From Euryarchaeota archaeon UBA439 (GTDB taxonomy: Archaea; Thermoplasmatota; Poseidoniia; Poseidoniales; Thalassarchaeaceae): a stretch of DNA of 62,735 nucleotides. Under the pieces are notes generated by a model. The model saw only the letters and a program-made list of their open reading frames with translations. It was not told the DNA's origin and searched no databases. How positions within the stretch are numbered: the stretch's first letter is position 1; the number at the start of each line of letters is the position of its first letter. The position numbers were made by a program, and so were the translations under genes. The stretch is from positions 1 to 62,735 of the forward strand of contig DANB01000019.1 in assembly GCA_002497245.1 (NCBI GenBank), read 5' to 3'. Below are positions 1 to 7,510 of this stretch, in pieces.

Positions 1-3000
1 CACAACCAATATGCCGTTGCAGCCATCGCTGCAACTTTGATTTTAGCAGGATTTTACACAATTATTGGGGCCGGTTTAGCCACAGTATCTGGATGGGAAG
101 ATGGTTCTGCCGATATAGAAACTTCAGATGATGAAAATCATATTGAAGGTAAAGATACAGATGGCGATGGATTGCCAGATAGGATGGAACAAACACTCTA
201 TGGTACTGATTGGAGACTTTCAGATACCGATAATGACGGTTTAGAAGATGGTTGGGAGATTGACAATGGGCTTGACCCATTAGATAGTGGTGAGGCTGCT
301 GAGCCAGATCCACAAACTACTAATCCCGATGAGAATGATGAAAACACTGAGTTAAATGAAACATTCCCTAATCCTGACAATGGCCCATTTGGGGACCCCG
401 ATAGAGACGGATTGATTAATATGGACGAAGCAGCTCTTGGTACAAATCCTAATCTCCAAGATTCTGATGGAGATGGGTTAAACGATCGTTGGGAATCTCT
501 TTACACGTACACAGTAGAGACTCCTCAAGGCTCAATTAAACTTCTTGACCCACTCGATGGCAATTGGGATTGTTATATTTTAACTCCAGAAGTCAAAGCA
601 CAAATTAAGGCAGACATCGGAGCTAGTACCTTTGATGAAATGGGCAATCAATTTGGTCATTCCTGTGACGCATTACTAGACTTAGAACAGCCAGAACCAG
701 ATAGTCTAAGGAATTACGTCGAGGAAAGATATGATACTAATCCTTTGGAAGAGGATAGTGACGGAGATTTGATTGCTGATAGATATGAAATAGCGTTTGG
801 TAATATTGACCTATCTGTTCATTGTGGAGTAATTCAATTTGGTACCTTGACATTAAAAGCACCATATCATGAATATATGAGTGGCCCTGGAGATATGACC
901 TGGTTCGAGGAAGATATGGATGGTGATGGGAGACTTAACGGACCCGGAGATTGGGATTCAGATGGTGATGGAATGCCTGACGGATACGAGTACTGTTATG
1001 CACTAGATGAGGAAAATAAGAGGTTTCTTAACCCTGCTAACGCAACTGATGCTTACGGCGATAGAGATGAAGACGGCCTTAACAATGTAGAAGAATATGA
1101 AGTTGCATATACCTGGGGTCCTGAAAATTTCACTAGTCCACTAAACTCAGATACTGATAACGATGGAATGCCAGATGGTTGGGAGCACTTGAATGGAATA
1201 CATCCTAATGATGATGGCGCCAATGCTCTAGAAGACCCTGATTTTGATGGTTATGACTCTGATGGAGATGGTGGAGTTAGATATGACGAACTTGTGGGCG
1301 TCAGTACTGTCCACCTAATTTCAGTTGAATTAGGCGAATATGTTCCAGTGAATAAAACAATTCTTTGGGTTCGGACTGTACAAAATAGTGTTTATGTAAA
1401 CATTCCAGTAAAAACTCAAACAGAAGGTTGGGTTTATGAGATAAATGTCGATGTTGGTGATGAAGTACTTACTAGGACTCAAGATTTAGCCATAGTTGTC
1501 GAGCAGCATGAAAGGTTCACTAACTTAGATGAGTATAATGCTAGGGACAGAGATGGAGATGGAATTACTGATGGCCGATCTACTAATCCGCTTGTAGCGG
1601 ATACTGATAATGATGGTTTAATTGATGGTATAGAAGTTATTGGTTGGACAATTAGAGTAGTTGATAATGGAGTTAAAGATGTATTAGTCCGAAGTGACCC
1701 TGGTGTCTTTGATACTGATAGTGATGGTCTTTCTGATGCTGTTGAATATTATGAAACGTTCACAAACGCGACAGATAGAGATACTGACAGCGATGGTTTA
1801 GAAGATTTTACAGAAGCCATGGATGGGTTTTACTGGAATGTTACTGAAAAATATTTTACTAACGCATCTTCTTTTGATACAGATAATGATGGATTAGCAG
1901 ATGGTGAAGAAGTAGTAGATGGGCAAGATCAGTACATTACTCATGGTAATAATGCCGATAGCGATGGAGATGGATTGAATGATGGTGGAGAAGTATTGTT
2001 TATTCCACGACCATGGCAAGCGGCTACAAATCCTCTAATTAACGATACAGATGAAGATGGGCAACCTGACGGTTGGGAAATGCAGGTATTTTCGATACAA
2101 CAGAATACCAATAGTCACAGCTTGTGGATTAGTAGCACCAATTGGCTTCCTCCTGGGTGCGATAATATGTTTGAATGCGGACTAGGTCCTGGTGGATGGG
2201 TTTGGACAAATTATGTTCAAGGATTCTCTACATCTGGAGATAGAGATGGAGATGGAGTAATGGATCCAAAATATTTCTTACATGAGATGAACTTGTCTGG
2301 TTTTGTAATTCCTAATAATGGCAGATGGGCTTTAGATCCTGCTTATGGTTCTTTGACAGATAATATTTATGATATTGATAATGATACATTAATGAATCAA
2401 CTAGAAGCACCAGATAGATGGAATACTAATCCTGTTAATGATGATACTGACGGAGATAAACTCCCAGACGGTTGGGAGGTATTTTATTCAGGAGAAGCTA
2501 TTTCTTTAGGCATTGTAGACAATAATTCATTGAATGCATTAGGCGCTCGAGGGCCAATGGATCCAGCAATGAAAGACTCCGATTTAGATGGCATAGATGA
2601 TGGCCAAGAGGACTTTGATAGCGACGGGCTCAATCGAACAAATCTTCTATATCGCTATTGCCCTGGTTGGGATGATCCTCAAAATGCAGAGTGTCACATC
2701 GATCCAATGAATGATTATGGTCAAAGGTTCTATGATGATCTTGAAAATTATACAAACTTTGAGGAAATGCAAAACGGAACGAGCCCAATATTGAATGATA
2801 CTGACGGTGATCAGTGGTTTGATGGTTCTGAAGTCTTCCATCAAGATCAAGATGGAGATGGTATGTGGGCCGGATGGGAATATTTCTTTGACTTTGATCC
2901 GTTTGATGCAGCCGATGCCAATATCGATTCAGATGGAGATGGTTCTCTGAATAAGTGTGAGAATAAATGGAACACGAATCCAAAAGACCCTGTGAGTTTC

Positions 3001-3036
3001 CCCAGTCAGGGCGAATTATGTAATCAATTTGAGTGA
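1..3036 (+). CDS. Giant calcium-binding-repeat surface protein (5' partial)
   Basis: The reading frame is open from the first base of the window, so the true start lies upstream; a TTG at 37 is only the first possible internal start. The visible N-terminus is a hydrophobic stretch (AVAAIAATLILAGFYTIIGA) that fits a signal anchor or membrane segment. The remaining roughly 980 residues are acidic and carry many Asp-rich motifs of the type DTDGDGLPD or DSDGDGMPDGYE. These resemble thrombospondin type-3 / EF-hand-like calcium-binding repeats, often followed by a GWE...LNP element. Such repeats in exported proteins usually bind calcium and stiffen an extracellular stalk. There is no C-terminal membrane segment, so if anchored it is held by the N-terminus. 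A related protein lies at 26259-31979. Its exact function and ligand are unknown. Confidence 0.85.
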   Translation, partial: HNQYAVAAIAATLILAGFYTIIGAGLATVSGWEDGSADIETSDDENHIEGKDTDGDGLPDRMEQTLYGTDWRLSDTDNDGLEDGWEIDNGLDPLDSGEAAEPDPQTTNPDENDENTELNETFPNPDNGPFGDPDRDGLINMDEAALGTNPNLQDSDGDGLNDRWESLYTYTVETPQGSIKLLDPLDGNWDCYILTPEVKAQIKADIGASTFDEMGNQFGHSCDALLDLEQPEPDSLRNYVEERYDTNPLEEDSDGDLIADRYEIAFGNIDLSVHCGVIQFGTLTLKAPYHEYMSGPGDMTWFEEDMDGDGRLNGPGDWDSDGDGMPDGYEYCYALDEENKRFLNPANATDAYGDRDEDGLNNVEEYEVAYTWGPENFTSPLNSDTDNDGMPDGWEHLNGIHPNDDGANALEDPDFDGYDSDGDGGVRYDELVGVSTVHLISVELGEYVPVNKTILWVRTVQNSVYVNIPVKTQTEGWVYEINVDVGDEVLTRTQDLAIVVEQHERFTNLDEYNARDRDGDGITDGRSTNPLVADTDNDGLIDGIEVIGWTIRVVDNGVKDVLVRSDPGVFDTDSDGLSDAVEYYETFTNATDRDTDSDGLEDFTEAMDGFYWNVTEKYFTNASSFDTDNDGLADGEEVVDGQDQYITHGNNADSDGDGLNDGGEVLFIPRPWQAATNPLINDTDEDGQPDGWEMQVFSIQQNTNSHSLWISSTNWLPPGCDNMFECGLGPGGWVWTNYVQGFSTSGDRDGDGVMDPKYFLHEMNLSGFVIPNNGRWALDPAYGSLTDNIYDIDNDTLMNQLEAPDRWNTNPVNDDTDGDKLPDGWEVFYSGEAISLGIVDNNSLNALGARGPMDPAMKDSDLDGIDDGQEDFDSDGLNRTNLLYRYCPGWDDPQNAECHIDPMNDYGQRFYDDLENYTNFEEMQNGTSPILNDTDGDQWFDGSEVFHQDQDGDGMWAGWEYFFDFDPFDAADANIDSDGDGSLNKCENKWNTNPKDPVSFPSQGELCNQFE

Positions 3037-3044
3037 CGCTAAAT

Positions 3045-3521
3045 ATGTCTTGGTGGATTCTTCCAACTACTGCTGATATAGGAATTAGAGCATTTTCTTC
3101 CACTGCTGAGGGTGCTATTAATGAATGTGTTTTTGGGCTTCAATCTATACAATTAGAGGACAAGAGTCCTGAATCACTCAACCATTTGACGCGATCCAAT
3201 GGAGTATGGACGGTAGGAATTAAGAATAATGATCTAGAAAGAGGACTTGTTAAATTTTTAGAAGAAATACTTTACAGAGGTTCGGTTGAAAATCAATGGC
3301 TAGTTGATTTAGCCATAAAAATTAATGATGAATCAATATCTGCACATGTATCTTGGGTCGATTCGGAATTTGTTGGGCGTGAGATTGAAATTAAAGCAGT
3401 GACATTACATGAACTAGTTTTCAGAGAAATAAAAATGGGTGAAATAGTAAAAGGTGTCAATCCAAATATTCCTACTTTCGAGGGTCCCGGTTGGATGGCC
3501 CAAGTGGTCTTGGACATTTGA
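3045..3521 (+). CDS. Archease (RtcB tRNA ligase activator)
   Basis: This 158-residue protein matches archease, the small metal-binding cofactor that speeds guanylylation of the RtcB RNA ligase in tRNA splicing and repair. Family hallmarks are the N-terminal TADIGIRAFSST segment (usually HTADIG), the central EIKAVTLHEL segment (compare KAVTYH) and the terminal VVLDI, whose Asp is a metal ligand in known archeases. The residue before TADI is Thr instead of the usual His. The ATG at 3045 gives the normal family N-terminus; a GTG at 3033 overlapping the upstream stop would add four residues. The gene follows the calcium-repeat gene without a gap, so the two may be co-transcribed. RtcB is not in the window. 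Confidence 0.85.
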   Translation: MSWWILPTTADIGIRAFSSTAEGAINECVFGLQSIQLEDKSPESLNHLTRSNGVWTVGIKNNDLERGLVKFLEEILYRGSVENQWLVDLAIKINDESISAHVSWVDSEFVGREIEIKAVTLHELVFREIKMGEIVKGVNPNIPTFEGPGWMAQVVLDI

Positions 3522-3523
3522 AT

Positions 3524-5293
3524 TCAGTCTTCTTCATTTTCTGTGGATTTATTATAATTCTCAAGAATCTCAGCAGTTTGTTCAGCATTCCTAGATAAAT
3601 TGTGAACGAAGTAAACTCCTCCCGAAATCATAACAATTATTATGACGATAAGAATCGGTATCATATTGAAACTATCATCATTAATTTCTTCCCAGATAAT
3701 TGACTGAGTAGACATATGACCTCCTCCGAATGCTTGTGAGTTTTCATAGTCTACTAATTGAGTAGGTGTTAAAACCTCACATGTCAAGCTAAAAGTACCT
3801 GGTTCACTATTTCTCCAACCAAAGAAAACTTCTACTTCTTCTCCTGCATCAATATTTACATTTTGATATCCCCCAATGTCAGCTGCCATTCCAGTCTCTG
3901 TGACATCACAATCAAAGAACAGATTAGCAGAGGCGCTCCCTCTGTTAGCCAATACAGCAGAAATCTGTTGAGTCACCCCGGTTCGGCTTTCATTCTCAGA
4001 GGCTGAATTATCTATGTTCGCTATAAGAGAAACCCACTCTATATACGGGACATTATTCGAGGTCAAATCTATTTCTTTTTCCCATGTTAATTCAATATCT
4101 CCACCCTGTGGTCCATAATTGATAATTCCACTAGACTCTGTATTCCAAGCAGTCCTATATTCTATAATAGAGATAACTGCATCTTCAGTAGTTATTTCTC
4201 CATTTGCCCATCCAATCTCAATTGTTCTAGAATCTCCTCCATCATTAATGACTGATTTCCCATCAGGACCACTATAATTAGTGATTTCTAGTACCCCATT
4301 AGGACCTGTTCCAGTTATGCTAAAATGAACTCCCACTGAATCAAAGATAATCATCTGATTAGAAATTATTCTTTCCCATCTATCAATTAAATCTCCCTTT
4401 ATAGCAACAGCAGTACCTTCTTCTGAACTGCCCCATTCAATGTTAGATAATGGTTGTGCTTGAACATAATGATCTTCTTTACTACCTGAAATCTCACTAT
4501 TTTCAATAACTATTGATGAACTATCACTTGTTAAAATCATTGGACAACTATCTCTGATAAAGCCTTCTTTGACTATCATTTCACCGCTTGAGATAATATT
4601 TACGCCATGTAAAGTAGAGTTTTCTATAACTTCAATCTTTCCTTCTGAGTTGATAGTGAGTCCATTTTCTCCATGAAGTAACATATTTTGATACGGTAAT
4701 TCGTTAGCTTTGTATTCAAAATCTCCATTATCGGTTTCAAGAATTATTGATTTAATGATAGGGAATTGCCCATAACCTGTGAAACCCAGAATGGTATCTT
4801 CTTGTCCTTCAGGAATATTCAATGAGAAATTCATCCCACTCATCAATATTGGTTCCATATCTCCTACGTACACATTACTTCCGTCTAACAATGCTCCTTC
4901 TTCAGCATTAATTATAACATTTATATCTCCACTATGCATTGAACTTGGTATAATAATTTTCGATCTATTTCCTTCGTCAATCATTCCTAGAGTTTTTAGA
5001 GAAGTGGCTCTTTTCTCAGAGATTAATTCAGACGACCCTATTAATTTCATTTCACCTCCTTCATCGATAACTATTGTAGATGATGATGAGAAAGTAATTG
5101 ATGAACTAATGGTCAACTTTCCATCACTAGTGATGTGAATATTTTTATTGATTTCTTGATCAGTAGTCCATTCTACAATTTCATCAATAATTATATCTCC
5201 TTGATGATTATCTGCGGCTGCAGGTACTGAGAAAAAAACTAGGATTAGTAATATAGAGGCTATTCCGGTATTCATCTTTGATATGTTATCCAT
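3524..5293 (-). CDS. Secreted beta-rich surface protein with C-terminal membrane anchor
   Basis: This protein of about 589 residues has a signal peptide (GIASILLILVFFSVPAAAD, cut near residue 28 of the chosen start). A long Ser/Thr/Ile-rich region follows whose short hydrophobic strands alternate with turns (for example HITSDGKLTISSSITFSSSS), as in right-handed beta-helix proteins. Near the C-terminus is a CARDB/NEW3-like beta-sandwich (NVNIDAGEEVEVFFGWRNSE), then one membrane segment (MIPILIVIIIVMISGGVYF) and a short acidic cytoplasmic tail. The ATG at 5293 was chosen because an AT-rich box lies about 27 bases upstream, fitting leaderless transcription; starts at 5311 or 5275 are possible. 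It is convergent with archease and divergent from carS. No specific function is recognised. Confidence 0.8.
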   Translation of the reverse strand: MDNISKMNTGIASILLILVFFSVPAAADNHQGDIIIDEIVEWTTDQEINKNIHITSDGKLTISSSITFSSSSTIVIDEGGEMKLIGSSELISEKRATSLKTLGMIDEGNRSKIIIPSSMHSGDINVIINAEEGALLDGSNVYVGDMEPILMSGMNFSLNIPEGQEDTILGFTGYGQFPIIKSIILETDNGDFEYKANELPYQNMLLHGENGLTINSEGKIEVIENSTLHGVNIISSGEMIVKEGFIRDSCPMILTSDSSSIVIENSEISGSKEDHYVQAQPLSNIEWGSSEEGTAVAIKGDLIDRWERIISNQMIIFDSVGVHFSITGTGPNGVLEITNYSGPDGKSVINDGGDSRTIEIGWANGEITTEDAVISIIEYRTAWNTESSGIINYGPQGGDIELTWEKEIDLTSNNVPYIEWVSLIANIDNSASENESRTGVTQQISAVLANRGSASANLFFDCDVTETGMAADIGGYQNVNIDAGEEVEVFFGWRNSEPGTFSLTCEVLTPTQLVDYENSQAFGGGHMSTQSIIWEEINDDSFNMIPILIVIIIVMISGGVYFVHNLSRNAEQTAEILENYNKSTENEED

Positions 5294-5312
5294 AGTGCTG
5301 CGAATGGTCAAT

Positions 5313-5342
5313 AGGAAATTAATACTTGGGCGTCGTGAGGGA
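5313..5342. promoter_or_regulatory. Compact divergent promoter region
   Basis: The short gap between the surface protein (minus) and carS (plus) holds one AT-rich box at about 5316-5325. Read on either strand it sits about 20-30 bases from the chosen start codon, the position of an archaeal TATA element for leaderless transcripts. GTGAGG at 5335-5340, just before the carS ATG, could also act as a ribosome site. This is based on spacing only. Confidence 0.4.
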
Positions 5343-6065
5343 ATGTTTCATGTCCAGAAGTCTTTTCGACAGGCTGTGGATGTCTCCTCAACTCCTTTCG
5401 AAACAGATGGCTTCGGCTCTTTTTTTGTAAATGTACTATGTGTTTTATTGATGTATGGTTCTGCTTATCTAGCTAACACTGGAGCAATGTTATTCGGAAA
5501 ATGGATTCCAGATAAAACAGGAATGCCAGTTCTAATTATCGATGGTGGAAAAAATTACTCTGATGGCCATAGAATACTCGGAGATGGTAAATCTTGGAAT
5601 GGATTGATTGGTGGCGGTATTTTTAGCGGAATATTGTTTATTGTTGCTCATAATCTTTGGAATGATAATGGGACTGATGCACCGTTTATTGATCCATTAA
5701 TTTATGCGAACTCAAGTGACTGGTTTTGGTTGTTTGGAGGTGAAATGGGCTCATCTTTCGCTGCTTTTACTATGGGCTTTATACTTGGTTTTTCTTGTAT
5801 GGTAGGAGATATGTTCGGTTCATTTGTAAAGCGTAGAAGAGGATTGAAGAGAGAAGGCGATGAAAGTTCTGAAGCTCCACTTCTTGATACCGTTCCATTT
5901 GCAATTGCTATATTCATTACAGCCTTCTTACTATTCGATGGCCAAATTATAACTCACCCTAATTTAGTAGAAGAAATTGTATTTCTTATAATCCTCACTC
6001 CGGTTCTTCATCGTTCTTTCAATATTATAGGTTATAAATTTGGACTTAAAGAAGTTCCTTACTAG
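5343..6065 (+). CDS. carS: CDP-archaeol synthase CarS
   Basis: CarS transfers CMP from CTP to unsaturated archaeol (2,3-di-geranylgeranylglyceryl phosphate), making the activated lipid used for polar head-group attachment in archaeal membranes. The family signature is clear: LGDGKSWNG at about residues 79-87, GDMFGSFVKRRRGLKRE at about 155-171 and LDTVPF (usually LDQLPF) at about 181-186, set among several hydrophobic membrane helices. The last two are the charged cytoplasmic loop and helix seen in DUF46/CarS and CDP-diacylglycerol synthases. At 240 residues it is longer than typical CarS, with extra N-terminal and internal segments. The ATG at 5343 follows GTGAGG; ATGs at 5283 and 5304 are in frame but would overlap the divergent gene or its promoter. 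Confidence 0.9.
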   Translation: MFHVQKSFRQAVDVSSTPFETDGFGSFFVNVLCVLLMYGSAYLANTGAMLFGKWIPDKTGMPVLIIDGGKNYSDGHRILGDGKSWNGLIGGGIFSGILFIVAHNLWNDNGTDAPFIDPLIYANSSDWFWLFGGEMGSSFAAFTMGFILGFSCMVGDMFGSFVKRRRGLKREGDESSEAPLLDTVPFAIAIFITAFLLFDGQIITHPNLVEEIVFLIILTPVLHRSFNIIGYKFGLKEVPY

Positions 6066-6080
6066 ATTTTTTTATAATTC
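6066..6080 (+). terminator. T-tract after carS
   Basis: A run of seven T at 6067-6073 directly follows the carS stop. Archaeal termination often needs only such a T-rich stretch. purD begins about 60 bases on. Confidence 0.4.
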
Positions 6081-6131
6081 GGCATTCGAATTCATTAATT
6101 CCTATACTCTCTCGGGTGAGATGTGCAGGGT

Positions 6132-7391
6132 ATGGAAGTTCTTGTTGTAGGTAGTGGTGGTAGAGAGCATGCACTAGCTCTCAGCCTATCGGAATGTGAC
6201 TCTGTAAATCATGTTCATACATGTCCTGGTAATGCTGGTACGGCAATTTCTGGAACCAATCATAAGGTAGATTCAATGGATATTGAAGGTATTGTCAATC
6301 TTGCTAAAGTTTTGGAAATTGATTTGGTAGTCGTAGGCCCTGAAGCACCCCTAGTCGCAGGCTTATCCGACAGACTTTCTGAAGAAGGAATTCCTTGTTT
6401 CGGCCCCGATTCAAAAGGTGCTAGGTTAGAAGGTTCGAAATTGTATGCAAAGGAAATTATGCAATCAATGAAAGTGCCTACTGCTGGACTAATTTTAATC
6501 GAGAATATTGATCGAATTAATGAATCACTGGATACTTATTCTCCTCCTTGGGTTGTGAAAAGAGATGTTCTTGCAGGAGGTAAAGGAGTTGTTGTTACAA
6601 CTGATCGTAATGAAGCATATAATGCTCTGAGTGATGGAATAGTTTTGGATGGCAAAGTACTTCTTGAAGAGTTTCTAAATGGTGAAGAAGCATCAGTTCT
6701 GGTAGTGATGGATGAGTCAGGTTATGTTTGTCTTCCAGCGAGTCAGGATCATAAACGTCTTCTGGATGGTGATAATGGCCCCAATACTGGTGGAATGGGT
6801 GCTTATGCACCTGCACCCGTTTATACTCCTGCAGTAGAGCAGAGGACAATTTCCGAAATTATTGAGCCCATGCATCATTTCCTTAGAAATCAGGATGTAC
6901 CTTATCGTGGCTGTTTATATGTTGGATTAATGATTGATGAGAACGGTGCTCCTTTTGTAGTAGAATTCAATGTTCGTTTTGGCGATCCTGAAACACAAGT
7001 AACACTCCCATTAATTTCCAGTGACTTAGGAGAATTATTAATTTCTTGCGCTAATGGAAAAATTTCTGAATATGATTTTACAACATTTCCTTATTCTTCG
7101 GCAACCATTGTTCTGTCTTCGGAAGGTTATCCTTCCAATTCTATTACTGGAAGAGTCATACAAGGTTCGGAAATAACAATTGAAGAAGGTGAAATCAGTG
7201 CCCTGGTCCATTATGCTGGCGCAGTAATTTCTAATGATGGGAAATTAATTTCTAATGGTGGACGTGTGCTTGCAGCAACCGGAATAGCTCCTGATTTAGT
7301 TACCGCTGTTGAAGCAGCATATGAAGTGATTGAGAACATAAAATTGGAAGGTTCATATTTCAGGAAGGATATTGCCCATAGAGGGCTCTGA
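6132..7391 (+). CDS. purD: Phosphoribosylamine-glycine ligase (GAR synthetase)
   Basis: PurD joins 5-phosphoribosylamine and glycine using ATP, the second step of de novo purine synthesis. The 419-residue protein has the standard ATP-grasp layout: an N-terminal VLVVGSGGREHALA loop, PGNAGT near residue 35, VVVGPEAPLVAGL, the ATP-grasp core around VVKRDVLAGGKGVVV, NTGGMGAYAPAP, and VEFNVRFGDPETQV carrying metal-binding residues. Length is normal for the family. The ATG at 6132 starts the protein at the usual point; a GTG at 6123 would add three residues. GGGTGAG at 6114-6120 is the likely ribosome site. No other pur genes are nearby, so it appears to be transcribed alone. Confidence 0.96.
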   Translation: MEVLVVGSGGREHALALSLSECDSVNHVHTCPGNAGTAISGTNHKVDSMDIEGIVNLAKVLEIDLVVVGPEAPLVAGLSDRLSEEGIPCFGPDSKGARLEGSKLYAKEIMQSMKVPTAGLILIENIDRINESLDTYSPPWVVKRDVLAGGKGVVVTTDRNEAYNALSDGIVLDGKVLLEEFLNGEEASVLVVMDESGYVCLPASQDHKRLLDGDNGPNTGGMGAYAPAPVYTPAVEQRTISEIIEPMHHFLRNQDVPYRGCLYVGLMIDENGAPFVVEFNVRFGDPETQVTLPLISSDLGELLISCANGKISEYDFTTFPYSSATIVLSSEGYPSNSITGRVIQGSEITIEEGEISALVHYAGAVISNDGKLISNGGRVLAATGIAPDLVTAVEAAYEVIENIKLEGSYFRKDIAHRGL

Positions 7392-7403
7392 GAGCAATAT
7401 TTA

Positions 7404-7421
7404 TGCCTATTTTATTTTTAT
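7404..7421 (+). terminator. T-rich terminator after purD
   Basis: About 15 bases beyond the purD stop the sequence becomes T-rich (TTTTATTTTTA at about 7410-7420), the usual form of an archaeal terminator. It lies before the promoter of the oligosaccharyltransferase gene. Confidence 0.45.
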
Positions 7422-7446
7422 CTGAAAACTGTTAACCCACTAACGG

Positions 7447-7504
7447 TTATAACATCCTCGATTTTCGCCGGAACTCTGAGCCTGCAGGCTCGACAACATG
7501 GTGA
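7447..7504 (+). promoter_or_regulatory. Promoter, palindrome and ribosome site of the giant oligosaccharyltransferase
   Basis: A TATA-like TTATAAC lies at 7447-7453, predicting a transcription start around 7475-7480. A perfect 14-base palindrome, GAGCCTGCAGGCTC, occupies 7478-7491 at or just after that point and could be an operator or a leader hairpin. GGTGA at 7500-7504 is well placed as the ribosome site for the ATG at 7511. Confidence 0.45.
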
Positions 7505-7510
7505 TGAATA

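Noticed and set aside
2630..3103. A 157-residue minus-strand frame rich in His, Tyr and Arg
   Set aside because: It is the reverse of Asp-rich calcium-repeat codons and spans the junction with archease; its composition is typical of such shadows.
4779..5138. A 119-residue plus-strand frame inside the surface protein at 3524-5293
   Set aside because: The minus strand has signal peptide, beta-strand pattern and membrane anchor; the plus frame has none and no ribosome site.
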